Of a stretch of 11,497 nucleotides of DNA, positions 1 to 6,414 are shown piece by piece. The DNA comes from an actinobacterium acAMD-2 (GTDB taxonomy: Bacteria > Actinomycetota > Actinomycetes > UBA12327): contig JNSE01000028.1 of assembly GCA_000754455.1 (NCBI GenBank), forward strand, positions 1 to 11,497. The letters run 5' to 3'. Position 1 is the stretch's first letter; every line of letters starts with the position of its first letter. The notes beneath the pieces were generated by a model, which worked only from the letters and a program-made list of their open reading frames with translations, was not told where the DNA came from and made no database searches. The position numbers and the translations under genes were made by a program.

Positions 1-1
1 C

Positions 2-502
2 TTAGAAAGTGCCCATGCGAAGTTCTTCCCGCAAATCAAAGCCGTCATCACTTATGCGAGTCACACCATGGCTTCGACGGTTTTTGGTTGGCCACTAGGG
101 AGTTGTTTGCCACTTAGCGGGGATGCTGCAGTGATGATGTTCAGTGGCACCCAGGACGGATTGATCGCTGCGGGAATGCGCTGGTACGCCGATTCGGGTG
201 ATGTTTTCGACCCCATGGAGCGCACCTTCGAGACACTTCCCGCTACCGCAGCCAGCGCAGACTCCTATTTGATTCAACTCCAAGGTGCTAACCACTTTTC
301 GGTGCTTCAACCACAAGATGGTCTCTGGCCGCGAGCCGATGAGGACTTCGAGGCTGGCATTACCCCCGAACAGGCAGAGGAATTCATTGGAGCAGCTGCT
401 GGATTGTTCCTGAACCGACACCTGCGAAATAACCTATCCGCTGGCGAAGACCTGAAATCTTTGGTGGAATCAACATCCTTTGTAAAGGCCCGCTCCACTT
501 AA
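2..502 (+). CDS. Alpha/beta hydrolase, C-terminal part (5' end outside window)
   Basis: The reading frame is open from the first bases and stops at TAA 500-502, so the gene begins upstream of the window. An ATG at 68 exists, but the frame continues in front of it with plausible protein (HAKFFPQIKAVITYASHT), so I read the gene as truncated rather than starting there. The visible 166 residues look like the last third of an alpha/beta hydrolase of the dienelactone hydrolase / esterase type. A strand ending in MMFSGTQDGLIA carries the likely catalytic Asp, and QGANHFSV carries the likely catalytic His. A C-terminal helical tail with AAGLFLNRHL follows. The nucleophile region lies outside the window. 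No signal peptide can be judged. The next gene begins 15 bp downstream and is also a hydrolase of this fold, so the two are probably co-transcribed. The substrate is unknown; the family assignment rests on motif pattern only. Confidence 0.7.
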   Translation, partial: LESAHAKFFPQIKAVITYASHTMASTVFGWPLGSCLPLSGDAAVMMFSGTQDGLIAAGMRWYADSGDVFDPMERTFETLPATAASADSYLIQLQGANHFSVLQPQDGLWPRADEDFEAGITPEQAEEFIGAAAGLFLNRHLRNNLSAGEDLKSLVESTSFVKARST

Positions 503-517
503 ATCCCGGAGGACGTT

Positions 518-1264
518 GTGAGCGCACCCACTACCCCGATGCTTCGCACGCGAACCAGCACCTTGGTTGGCAGTGACGGACCGCTCGCCATCTATGAGGC
601 AGCTCCTGCTGAAGCAGCGCAGAGTGCGGTCATCATCGTTCACGAAGCTTTTGGCATCACTGATCACATTGCTGATGTAACACGGCGTGCTGCGAATGCT
701 GGTTTGCATGCGGTCGCTCCTGACTTCTTCCATCGCGCACCCGCTGGTGTGGCGGCTTACGGTGACTTGCAAGCAGCGGCTTTGAATTTTGGTGGGCTCA
801 GTGACGAGGGGATTGTGGCTGACCTCGATGCGACGTTGGCTCACCTGGAAAGCAAGGGTTTTACCTCTGATCGCATCGGCGTGATCGGTTTTTGTTTTGG
901 TGGCCGCGTGGCGTTCTTGTTGGCAGCAAAGCGAAAGATTGGGGCAGCTGCGACCCTGTACGGCGGCGGAATCTCCGTGGCCTCAACATTTTTGCCGTTC
1001 CCCGCGCTGACCGATTCGATCGCCAGCATGCAGACCCCATGGCTGGGAATGTATGGCGAAGCAGACATGGGCGTTCCACAGGAAGAGGTGGATCTCCTCG
1101 AGCAGGCGATGGCCGCAGAGGCATCGGTCGATTACAAGATGATTCGTTACCCCGATGCAGGCCACGCCTTCCATAACGACACTTTGCCCTCGTATAACGA
1201 GAAAGCAGCCAAGGCTGCGTGGTCTGAAGCACTAGATTGGTTGAGCGCACACGGCGTGAACTAA
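518..1264 (+). CDS. Dienelactone hydrolase family protein
   Basis: This 248-residue protein has the normal length of the dienelactone hydrolase family, cytoplasmic alpha/beta hydrolases with a cysteine nucleophile. Characterised members open the lactone ring of dienelactone to maleylacetate in chlorocatechol breakdown, but many homologues have other or unknown substrates. The catalytic set is visible: Cys126 in GFCFGG (residues 125-129), Asp183 in GEADMGVP, His216 in DAGHAF, and Glu43 in VHEAFG, the residue that in the known enzyme polarises the cysteine. The GTG start at 518 is chosen because GGAGGA (508-513) lies just upstream at good spacing. It follows the partial hydrolase gene by 15 bp and precedes pntAA by 15 bp, so it probably belongs to one transcript with them. 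No aromatic-degradation genes are visible nearby, so a role in chlorocatechol catabolism is not supported here. The family is sure; the substrate is not. Confidence 0.88.
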   Translation: MSAPTTPMLRTRTSTLVGSDGPLAIYEAAPAEAAQSAVIIVHEAFGITDHIADVTRRAANAGLHAVAPDFFHRAPAGVAAYGDLQAAALNFGGLSDEGIVADLDATLAHLESKGFTSDRIGVIGFCFGGRVAFLLAAKRKIGAAATLYGGGISVASTFLPFPALTDSIASMQTPWLGMYGEADMGVPQEEVDLLEQAMAAEASVDYKMIRYPDAGHAFHNDTLPSYNEKAAKAAWSEALDWLSAHGVN

Positions 1265-1279
1265 GCCTGAGAGGTCCAC

Positions 1280-2416
1280 ATGCGCGTTTTGGTTTTGGAC
1301 GAAGTGGCCCCAGAAACTCGGGTTGCCCTGATTCCTGATCATGTCCAAACCCTGCGAGGCCTGGGCCTTGATGTCGCTGTCATCGCTGGCGCTGGTGTGG
1401 CCGCCTTTTTTGATGATGCTGCGTACAGTGCGATGGGTGCTGACATCGTTCCGGCGAACTTGCGTCACGAGGCGATTAGTCGTGCGGATGTGGTGCTGAC
1501 CGTTCGCACCATTGATGAGCTAGACGCCAAGCGAATGAAAGCTGGCGCACTGGCGCTGTGCTTTATGCAGCCGGTGGCGAGCCTTCCCGTTCTGGATGCG
1601 CTGACACAAGTGCGTGCTTCGGCAATCTCGTTTGAACTTATTCCACGGATTTCGCGAGCCCAGTCAATGGACGCCTTGACCTCCCAAGCCTTGGTAGCTG
1701 GGTATCGGGCCGGATTAGTTGCTGCCGAGATGTTGCCCAAGTTCTTCCCGCTCTTTATGACTGCAGCCGGGACAATTCAGCCAGCTCGTGTTTTGGTGTT
1801 GGGCGCCGGAGTCGCTGGACTGCAAGCAATCGCAACTGCCAAGCGCCTTGGCGCCATTGTGAGCGCTTACGACGTTCGCCCCGCCAGCGCTGATGAAGTC
1901 AAGTCGATGGGCGCAACGTTCATCACCTTGGAGCTGGACGCGCTCGAGGGTGCTGGTGGCTATGCGCGTGAAATGAGTGAGGACCGCGCGCAACGTCAAC
2001 GCGATCTTTTGCTTCCCTATGTAGCCGCTTCTGATGTGGTCATCACCACCGCCGCGGTTCCTGGTCGGCCCGCCCCGGTGTTAGTGACGGAGTTGATGGT
2101 GGCAGCGATGAAGACGGGCTCGGTTGTCGTTGACCTCGCGGCGGAGACCGGTGGCAACGTTGAAGGGTCTCAACCTGGCGAAGTGGTCACCATCGGCGGA
2201 GCGTCAGTGTGGGGCGCCAAGGATGTACCCAGCGAAATGCCAGTCCACGCATCGCAGTTGTACTCAGCCAATGTTTCTGCAGTACTCAAACTCTTGACCA
2301 CCGATGGACAGGTGGACCTGGACCTTGAGGACGAGATCGTCAGCAGTTCGCTAGTGATCCATAACGGTGTGGTGCGTCATGAAGGCGCCATTGAAGCGTT
2401 AGTGAAGGGGAACTAG
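1280..2416 (+). CDS. pntAA: NAD(P) transhydrogenase subunit alpha 1 (NAD(H)-binding domain I)
   Basis: This 378-residue soluble protein is domain I of the proton-translocating NAD(P) transhydrogenase, which passes hydride from NADH to NADP+ at the cost of proton entry. The N-terminal half resembles alanine dehydrogenase and opens with DEVAPETRVALIPDH. The RQD loop that orients the nicotinamide is intact (PRISRAQSMDAL, with Arg123, Gln128 and Asp131). It is followed by the conserved SQALVAGY segment and the Rossmann motif VLVLGAGVAGLQA, with GAGVAG at residues 175-180. The length fits the split alpha-1 subunit of three-gene systems such as that of Rhodospirillum rubrum and mycobacteria, not the fused E. 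coli alpha subunit. The ATG start has GAGAGG at 1269-1274. The next gene, for the membrane part of alpha, starts 3 bp after the stop, which shows a three-gene pnt operon. No missing key residue was seen. Confidence 0.95.
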   Translation: MRVLVLDEVAPETRVALIPDHVQTLRGLGLDVAVIAGAGVAAFFDDAAYSAMGADIVPANLRHEAISRADVVLTVRTIDELDAKRMKAGALALCFMQPVASLPVLDALTQVRASAISFELIPRISRAQSMDALTSQALVAGYRAGLVAAEMLPKFFPLFMTAAGTIQPARVLVLGAGVAGLQAIATAKRLGAIVSAYDVRPASADEVKSMGATFITLELDALEGAGGYAREMSEDRAQRQRDLLLPYVAASDVVITTAAVPGRPAPVLVTELMVAAMKTGSVVVDLAAETGGNVEGSQPGEVVTIGGASVWGAKDVPSEMPVHASQLYSANVSAVLKLLTTDGQVDLDLEDEIVSSSLVIHNGVVRHEGAIEALVKGN

Positions 2417-2419
2417 GCC

Positions 2420-2731
2420 ATGAGTACTGATCTTGCGCTATTGACGATTTTTGTTTTGAGCGTCTTTGTCGGCATCGAAGTCATTTCCAAGGTCTCATCC
2501 ATGCTGCACACCCCGTTGATGTCGGGTGCGAATGCGATCCACGGCATCGTCTTGGTGGGCGCGATTTCAGTCACAGGAACTGCGAGCGGTTTCGCGGTGG
2601 TGCTGGGCGTTATTGCCATCGTGATGTCGAGCATCAACCTCGTCGGTGGCTTTGTCGTGACCGATCGCATGTTGGAAATGTTTGCCGGCCGTAAACCGGC
2701 CAAGAAGTCCGACCAAGGTGGTGACGCCTGA
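2420..2731 (+). CDS. pntAB: NAD(P) transhydrogenase subunit alpha 2 (membrane part)
   Basis: This small membrane protein of 103 residues supplies the alpha half of the proton channel (domain II) of the transhydrogenase. Three hydrophobic segments are visible at roughly residues 5-23, 38-56 and 58-82. The family signature VSSMLHTPLMSGANAIHG joins the first two. A short charged tail with KPAKKSDQGGD follows the last helix. The length fits the separate alpha-2 subunit of three-gene systems. AAGGGGA at 2405-2411, inside the end of pntAA, serves as ribosome binding site for the ATG at 2420. The TGA stop shares its final A with the ATG of pntB, so the two are probably translationally coupled. It should sit in the cytoplasmic membrane in complex with PntAA and PntB. 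Confidence 0.95.
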   Translation: MSTDLALLTIFVLSVFVGIEVISKVSSMLHTPLMSGANAIHGIVLVGAISVTGTASGFAVVLGVIAIVMSSINLVGGFVVTDRMLEMFAGRKPAKKSDQGGDA

Positions 2732-4104
2732 TGTCCACTGGCGCACAGTTAGTCAACCTAGTCGCGGGCGTCTGCTTCATCTTGGCCCTGAAGGGTTTGT
2801 CTTCGCCCAAAACCGCTCGCCGAGGCAATCTCTTGGGTGCTGCGGGTGCGGCTTTGGCCATCATCGTGGTGTTTTCCACCGGCGCTGACTTCCAACGCGT
2901 TCCTCTGATCGTTATTGCCTTGCTTATCGGTTCGGTCATCGGCTGGATTGCCGCGCGCCGAGTGCAAATGACGCAGATGCCACAACTCGTTGCCTTGTTC
3001 AATGGAGTGGGCGGTGGCGCTGCGGCCCTAATCGCGGTCATTGAGTTCACCTCAGCTGGAGCAACGGAATCTACAGTCGCCGTTGTCGCGACTGTGCTTA
3101 CCGTGCTGATTGGTTGCGTCTCGTTCACCGGCTCAATCGTGACGTTCCTCAAACTTCAAGAACTCATGACGACCGCTCCCGTCGTGTTGCCAGCTGGTCG
3201 CCTGATCACGTCTGCTGTTGCTGCTGGATCAGTTGCTTCGGCCGTGGTCCTGATCGGATCTCCGTCCACGATCATGCTCGCGATCTTGTGCTTGTTCTCG
3301 TTGACGCTGGGTGTGCTCTTCGTGCTTCCCGTCGGTGGGGCCGACGTCCCGATTGTGATCTCACTGTTGAACGCTTTCACCGGACTTTCGGTGGCAGCCA
3401 GCGGATATGTCCTAGAAAACGTGCTGCTGATCATCGCCGGAACCTTGGTGGGTGCCAGCGGAACACTCTTGACCCAGTTGATGGCAGAGGCCATGGGCCG
3501 GCCCATCACTAACACTCTCTTTGGTGCGTTTAAGGCCAGCACAGCAACAGCTGCGGGCTCGGGGGAGGAGCGTCCCTACCGATCTTCTAGCGCTCAAGAC
3601 GTAGCCATCATGCTCGGTTATGCCCAAAAAGTGATCATCGTTCCTGGCTATGGCCTCGCCGTAGCCCAGGCGCAGAACACCATTCGTGAATTGGTTGACC
3701 TGCTCACCGAACGAGGCATCCAGGTCGAATATGCGATCCACCCGGTTGCCGGTCGAATGCCAGGGCACATGAATGTGCTGTTGGCTGAAGCCAATGTTCC
3801 CTACGAGCAACTAAAAGAGATGGACGAAGTCAATCCAGAGTTCTCCACCACCGATGTGGCACTTGTTGTGGGGGCTAATGACGTGGTGAACCCCGCAGCG
3901 CGCGAGGACAAGACGGCACCGATCTATGGCATGCCGATCTTGGATGTGGATCAAGCCCGTCAGGTGGTATTCCTCAAGCGCTCTATGCGCCCTGGATTTG
4001 CGGGCATTGAAAATGACCTGTTGTTCCAACCGCAAACGTCACTTCTCTTTGGCGATGCTAAGGATTCCCTGACCAAGGTCGTTGCTGCCGTTAAAGGTCT
4101 GTAG
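2731..4104 (+). CDS. pntB: NAD(P) transhydrogenase subunit beta
   Basis: This 457-residue subunit joins the rest of the membrane channel (residues about 5-265, many hydrophobic helices) to the cytoplasmic NADP(H)-binding domain III (about 285-457). Domain III motifs are all present: PGYGLAVAQAQ (305-315), HPVAGRMPGHMNVLLAEANV (337-356), GANDVVNPAA (381-390), KRSM (416-419) and GFAGIENDL (422-430). A linker rich in Ala, Ser and Thr separates the two parts. In the channel, MPQLVALFNGVGGG (83-96) carries Asn91 where E. coli PntB has the well-studied His91; to my knowledge Asn is a natural variant in other bacteria, so I expect a working pump. The ATG overlaps the pntAB stop by one base, with AAGGTGGT at 2715-2722 as ribosome binding site. 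It is the last gene of the pnt operon; a 107-bp gap follows before the next gene. Confidence 0.96.
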   Translation: MSTGAQLVNLVAGVCFILALKGLSSPKTARRGNLLGAAGAALAIIVVFSTGADFQRVPLIVIALLIGSVIGWIAARRVQMTQMPQLVALFNGVGGGAAALIAVIEFTSAGATESTVAVVATVLTVLIGCVSFTGSIVTFLKLQELMTTAPVVLPAGRLITSAVAAGSVASAVVLIGSPSTIMLAILCLFSLTLGVLFVLPVGGADVPIVISLLNAFTGLSVAASGYVLENVLLIIAGTLVGASGTLLTQLMAEAMGRPITNTLFGAFKASTATAAGSGEERPYRSSSAQDVAIMLGYAQKVIIVPGYGLAVAQAQNTIRELVDLLTERGIQVEYAIHPVAGRMPGHMNVLLAEANVPYEQLKEMDEVNPEFSTTDVALVVGANDVVNPAAREDKTAPIYGMPILDVDQARQVVFLKRSMRPGFAGIENDLLFQPQTSLLFGDAKDSLTKVVAAVKGL

Positions 4105-4211
4105 GGTTTGGACTTGCACGTGATTGGGGACTTTTGACCCGTGCGTCAGGCTCGCAAATTCTTAATAATCTGCTGAAACTATGTGCGACAACTGTGTTCT
4201 GAGGAGGAATC
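4105..4211 (+). promoter_or_regulatory. Intergenic region with possible promoter for the racemase-family gene
   Basis: This gap separates pntB from the next gene and ends in a strong ribosome binding site (GAGGAGGA, 4201-4208). It is AT-rich in the middle, with TTAATAATCT at 4162-4171 as the best -10-like stretch and TTGACC at 4134-4139 as the best -35-like hexamer. Their spacing of about 23 bp is too wide for a standard sigma-70 promoter, so at least one is probably wrong. GCACG (4116-4120) can pair with CGTGC (4140-4144), but no T-run follows, so it is not a convincing terminator for pntB. The length and base composition suggest that a new transcript starts here, but the exact promoter is not resolved. 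Confidence 0.3.
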
Positions 4212-4994
4212 GTGGGACTCGATAACTACGGCTATGGCGTGGACTACTTCGGCTACCGAAAGAAGTTTGGCGTCTTGGTCCCCTCCACAAACACCGCTGT
4301 TGAGGTCGAGTACAACGCCATGCGTCCCGAAGGCGTCATCACCGCAACGCGTCCCTGCGTTATTCCTCCCTTCGTGGTCAACACCGAAGAAGAGTTTGTC
4401 GCCATGGTTGAGGCCATTAGTGCTGCAACCGAGCCAGGCCTGAAGGACCTTTTGACCGTGAAGCCAGATCACGTGGTCTTTGGCTACTCCGCAGAGACTT
4501 TTTGGGATGGCAAGCAGCGCTCCGACGCGATGTTTAACAAGTACAACGACATGGCGATGGAAATTGCCGGCTGTGGGATCACTTTTGGTGCCCAAGCAAT
4601 CTTGGACGCGTTCGAGCTCTACCCCCAGATAAAGAAGGTCGGTGTGGTCAGCCCCTACGCCCCGATCGGTAACACCATGGTGGAGAAATTCCTCAACGAC
4701 ATTGGTTATGAAGTCGTGCGCATGAAGGGCCACAACTCACCAGGACCGGTCGAAATCGCACACGAACCGTTTGCGAAGAGTCGCGAATTGGTTCGCCAAG
4801 TGGATGGTGATGATGTCGATGCCATCCTTCAGGCCGGAACCAACCTCTATTTCGCTCCTCTTGCGGACGCACTCGAGAAGGAATTGGGCAAGCCGGTCTT
4901 AGCGATCAACACGATCACCTGGTGGCATGCGCTTCGTAGCAATGGAATTTCAGACCGTATGGATGGTTTTGGTTCGTTGCTTCGCGAGCACTAA
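4212..4994 (+). CDS. Asp/Glu racemase superfamily protein (maleate isomerase / arylmalonate decarboxylase-like), lacking both usual catalytic cysteines
   Basis: This 260-residue protein has the size and two-lobed pattern of maleate cis-trans isomerase and arylmalonate decarboxylase. Lobe one opens with FGVLVPSTNTAVEVEYNAMR (19-38, the substrate-binding SNT-type loop). The repeat of this pattern in lobe two is VGVVSPYAPIGNTMVEKFL (143-161), and AGTNLYFAPLADALEKELGK (208-227) and AINTITWWHALR (231-242) follow. Characterised enzymes use one or two cysteines, one per lobe. Here the first position lies in GYSAETFWDG (91-100) and the second in LQAGTNL (206-212), where Gly209 stands in for Cys. The only cysteines are Cys49 and Cys121, elsewhere. 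The protein therefore cannot use the standard two-cysteine racemase or isomerase chemistry; I recall similar SAETFWDG/VGTN homologues annotated as maleate isomerase without proof. The GTG start is set by GAGGAGGA just upstream. The neighbours, pntB before and tRNA-modification genes after, do not suggest a pathway. Confidence 0.75.
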   Translation: MGLDNYGYGVDYFGYRKKFGVLVPSTNTAVEVEYNAMRPEGVITATRPCVIPPFVVNTEEEFVAMVEAISAATEPGLKDLLTVKPDHVVFGYSAETFWDGKQRSDAMFNKYNDMAMEIAGCGITFGAQAILDAFELYPQIKKVGVVSPYAPIGNTMVEKFLNDIGYEVVRMKGHNSPGPVEIAHEPFAKSRELVRQVDGDDVDAILQAGTNLYFAPLADALEKELGKPVLAINTITWWHALRSNGISDRMDGFGSLLREH

Positions 4995-5101
4995 TCCGGC
5001 GAAGTTCAACTTTTCCTTTACTGCCTTTCCTGCGTGGAGCAGGTGACGAAGTGCGTCCTTTCTGTCATTGTCTGAGGTAACAACTTCAGTGGAGGTGACC
5101 G

Positions 5102-5575
5102 ATGGCTGTAGACGACATTGATTACGTCGTTGCTGTCTATCGTGAAAGCGGGCAGTGGGTTGCTTCTCCGCTCCCTCCACGCGCGGGCGAAACATTGGAA
5201 AACCTGGTTCAGGCGATCCGCCAGTTCCCTGGCGAAGGCGGCAACCTCGGCTTCGTTTCCATTCACGACGATGCCGCTGTTGTCTTGCGAGTAACTGGGC
5301 CAGACGTGCACATCTTTATTTCCGATGCTTCTGCTGCTGAGGATTTCTCGCTGGCTGCGGAAATCATTGATTTGGTCGGCGAGCCCGATGACGACGACGA
5401 ACCCGCGGTTGCTGGTGACACATCGCTGCTGAAGAGTTTGGGTATCGGCAGTTCGGACCTGATGACCTTGTGTGAAGACAATGAGTTCTATCCACACGAT
5501 GTATTCGCGGAGATCGCTGAACGTCTCGGTTGCGGTCCGCAGTTTGAGCACGCGCGCGACGAATCTGGCGCGTAG
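5102..5575 (+). CDS. tRNA adenosine deaminase-associated protein (function unknown)
   Basis: This is a 157-residue, acidic, cytoplasmic protein without membrane segments. I recognise it as the actinobacterial family named only for its position next to tadA (TIGR03941-type). It begins with a beta-rich part (residues about 6-75, VDDIDYVVAVYRESGQWVAS onward). An acidic linker, EPDDDDEPAV (94-103), follows, and then a helical part containing LLKSLGIGSSDLMTLCEDNE (109-128) and a conserved-looking LGCGPQFEHAR end. No catalytic or metal-binding motif is visible. GGAGGTGA (5091-5098) fixes the ATG start. It lies 14 bp before tadA on the same strand, so the two are probably co-transcribed and co-translated. 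A role as partner or regulator of TadA is an inference from this pairing, not shown. About 107 bp precede it; they hold a weak 5-bp hairpin (5029-5043) and a TAACAA-like -10 (5078-5083) without a good -35. Confidence 0.82.
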   Translation: MAVDDIDYVVAVYRESGQWVASPLPPRAGETLENLVQAIRQFPGEGGNLGFVSIHDDAAVVLRVTGPDVHIFISDASAAEDFSLAAEIIDLVGEPDDDDEPAVAGDTSLLKSLGIGSSDLMTLCEDNEFYPHDVFAEIAERLGCGPQFEHARDESGA

Positions 5576-5589
5576 CCAGCACTGCTGAC

Positions 5590-6048
5590 ATGACTCCCTT
5601 TTTACCAGTCGATCTCGCTGCCATGGAGTCTGCGCTTGAACAGGCTCGACTGGCATTGACTACTTCCGATGTCCCTGTTGGCGCTGTGGTCATTGATGAA
5701 ACCGGTGCGGTTATCGGTGTTGGTCGCAATGAACGTGAAGCGCTAGGCGACCCTACCGCTCATGCCGAAGTCTTGGCCTTGCGAGCCGCAGCCACACACC
5801 GCGGCGAGTGGAGGCTGTCGGGCTGTTCGTTGGTGGTCACGCTTGAACCCTGCACGATGTGTGCCGGTGCAGCGGTTCTAGCCCGTGTTGATCGCATTGT
5901 CTTTGGTGCGCACGATGAGAAGGCGGGTGCGGCGGGATCGATGTGGGATCTCGTGCGCGACCGCCGGCTTAACCATCGACCTGAAGTCGTCTCCGGAGTC
6001 CTCGCCGAGGAATCGGCAGCGCTCCTGCGTGAATTCTTTGGCCGGTAA
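5590..6048 (+). CDS. tadA: tRNA-specific adenosine deaminase
   Basis: TadA converts the wobble adenosine 34 of tRNA-Arg(ACG) to inosine, a zinc-dependent deamination that lets one tRNA read CGU, CGC and CGA. The 152-residue length is normal. The cytidine-deaminase-fold signature is complete: TAHAEVLAL with zinc ligand His58 and proton-shuttling Glu60, and LEPCTMCAGA with zinc ligands Cys88 and Cys91. The family-typical FGAHDEKAGAAGS (105-117) follows. The ATG at 5590 has no clear ribosome binding site; the next in-frame ATG, at 5623 (Met12), lacks one too. The short distance from the preceding gene suggests translational coupling, so I keep the first. The stop at 6046-6048 is followed at once by a hairpin that also ends the convergent tRNA-Ser transcript. 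Confidence 0.95.
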   Translation: MTPFLPVDLAAMESALEQARLALTTSDVPVGAVVIDETGAVIGVGRNEREALGDPTAHAEVLALRAAATHRGEWRLSGCSLVVTLEPCTMCAGAAVLARVDRIVFGAHDEKAGAAGSMWDLVRDRRLNHRPEVVSGVLAEESAALLREFFGR

Positions 6049-6074
6049 ACAAAAAACCAGCCCTTACGGACTGG
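6049..6074 (-). terminator. Intrinsic terminator of tRNA-Ser(CGA), at the end of convergent tadA
   Basis: Read on the minus strand, CCAGTCC (6074-6068), the loop GTAA and GGGCTGG (6063-6057) form a 7-bp stem with one G-T wobble, followed by TTTTTT and GTT-type residues (6056-6049). This is a standard rho-independent terminator, 10 bases after the CCA end of the tRNA. On the plus strand the wobble becomes a C-A mismatch and the tail is only CTATTTG, so it may work weakly for tadA as well, but the design favours the minus strand. Confidence 0.8.
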
Positions 6075-6083
6075 CTATTTGTA

Positions 6084-6173
6084 TGGCGGTGGCGGTGGGA
6101 TTTGAACCCACGGAGAGCTTTCACCCTCACACGCTTTCGAGGCGTGCTCCTTAGGCCACTCGGACACGCCACC
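6084..6173 (-). tRNA. tRNA-Ser (anticodon CGA)
   Basis: On the minus strand the acceptor stem GGTGGCG (6173-6167) pairs fully with CGCCACC (6094-6088). The discriminator is G (6087), followed by an encoded CCA (6086-6084). The anticodon stem CACGC/GCGTG encloses the loop CTCGAAA, giving anticodon CGA (6139-6137), which reads UCG. The T arm is GTGGG/TTCAAAT/CCCAC. A long variable arm is present, as expected for the serine class. The total length including CCA is 90 nt. It lies antisense to the flanking protein genes. Confidence 0.96.
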
Positions 6174-6180
6174 GCGAAGA

Positions 6181-6208
6181 AGCGTACGCGTTAGCGATTT
6201 CAAGGCAA
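6181..6208 (-). promoter_or_regulatory. Possible promoter of tRNA-Ser(CGA)
   Basis: On the minus strand, TTGCCT (6208-6203) and TACGCT (6186-6181) stand 16 bp apart. The -10 ends 7 bp before the mature tRNA 5' end at 6173. The match to sigma-70-type hexamers is moderate. If real, this tRNA is transcribed separately from tRNA-Ser(GGA), in keeping with the hairpin between them. Confidence 0.35.
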
Positions 6209-6222
6209 TCGGCGGGAGAAAG

Positions 6223-6260
6223 CAAACGGCGCCGCCCTGGTTGTGGGGCGACGCCGTTTG
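6223..6260 (-). terminator. Strong hairpin downstream of tRNA-Ser(GGA), probable terminator
   Basis: CAAACGGCG (6223-6231) pairs perfectly with CGCCGTTTG (6252-6260) over 9 bp. After a small internal loop, CGCCC (6233-6237) pairs with GGGCG (6246-6250) around a loop of 8 bases. Read on the minus strand it starts 3 bases after the tRNA CCA end. It is followed by CTTTCTCCC, only partly T-rich. Its place directly behind the tRNA argues for termination or 3'-end protection. The weak T-run keeps confidence moderate. Confidence 0.55.
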
Positions 6261-6263
6261 ACG

Positions 6264-6352
6264 TGGCGGAGGATACGAGATTCGAACTCGTGAGGGCTTG
6301 CACCCAACACGCTTTCCAAGCGTGCGCCATAGGCCAACTAGGCGAATCCTCC
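6264..6352 (-). tRNA. tRNA-Ser (anticodon GGA)
   Basis: On the minus strand the acceptor stem GGAGGAT (6352-6346) pairs fully with ATCCTCC (6274-6268). The discriminator is G (6267), with an encoded CCA (6266-6264). The anticodon stem CACGC/GCGTG, the same as in the neighbouring tRNA-Ser(CGA), holds the loop TTGGAAA with anticodon GGA (6317-6315), which reads UCC and UCU. The T arm is ACGAG/TTCGAAT/CTCGT, and a long class II variable arm is present. The total length including CCA is 89 nt. Confidence 0.96.
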
Positions 6353-6414
6353 GTGGCAGAGATTACCCGTGGGCAAGACCTAGGGGTAAGTCAGCACCTC
6401 TTAGACTTGTCAGC
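6353..6414. promoter_or_regulatory. Divergent promoter region between tRNA-Ser(GGA) and ffs
   Basis: This 62-bp gap must hold the start signals for the leftward tRNA-Ser(GGA), and probably for the rightward SRP RNA. For the tRNA, TAATCT on the minus strand (6365-6360) sits 7 bp before the tRNA 5' end. For ffs, TAGACT on the plus strand (6402-6407) fits the TANNNT actinobacterial -10 pattern, 7 bp before the RNA 5' end. Neither has a clear -35 hexamer. TTACCC (minus, 6389-6384) is the best for the tRNA, at 18-bp spacing. Confidence 0.4.

Noticed and set aside
68..502. Complete small protein starting at ATG 68
   Set aside because: The frame is open back to the window edge with protein-like sequence, ATG 68 has no ribosome binding site, and the hydrolase fold needs an N-terminal half, so this is a truncated larger gene.
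2634..3152. Long minus-strand open frame of 172 codons inside pntAB/pntB
   Set aside because: It is a shadow of the plus-strand pnt genes, whose motifs are continuous throughout. It has no recognisable domain and no separate start signal.
4181..4225. 14-codon reading frame (MCDNCVLRRNRGTR) overlapping the start of the racemase-family gene
   Set aside because: It has no ribosome binding site, overlaps the strong Shine-Dalgarno and start of the real gene in another frame, and is short enough to occur by chance.
5029..5043. Hairpin CCTGC-GTGGA-GCAGG between the racemase-family gene and the TadA-associated gene as a terminator
   Set aside because: The stem is only 5 bp, and no T-run follows on either strand.
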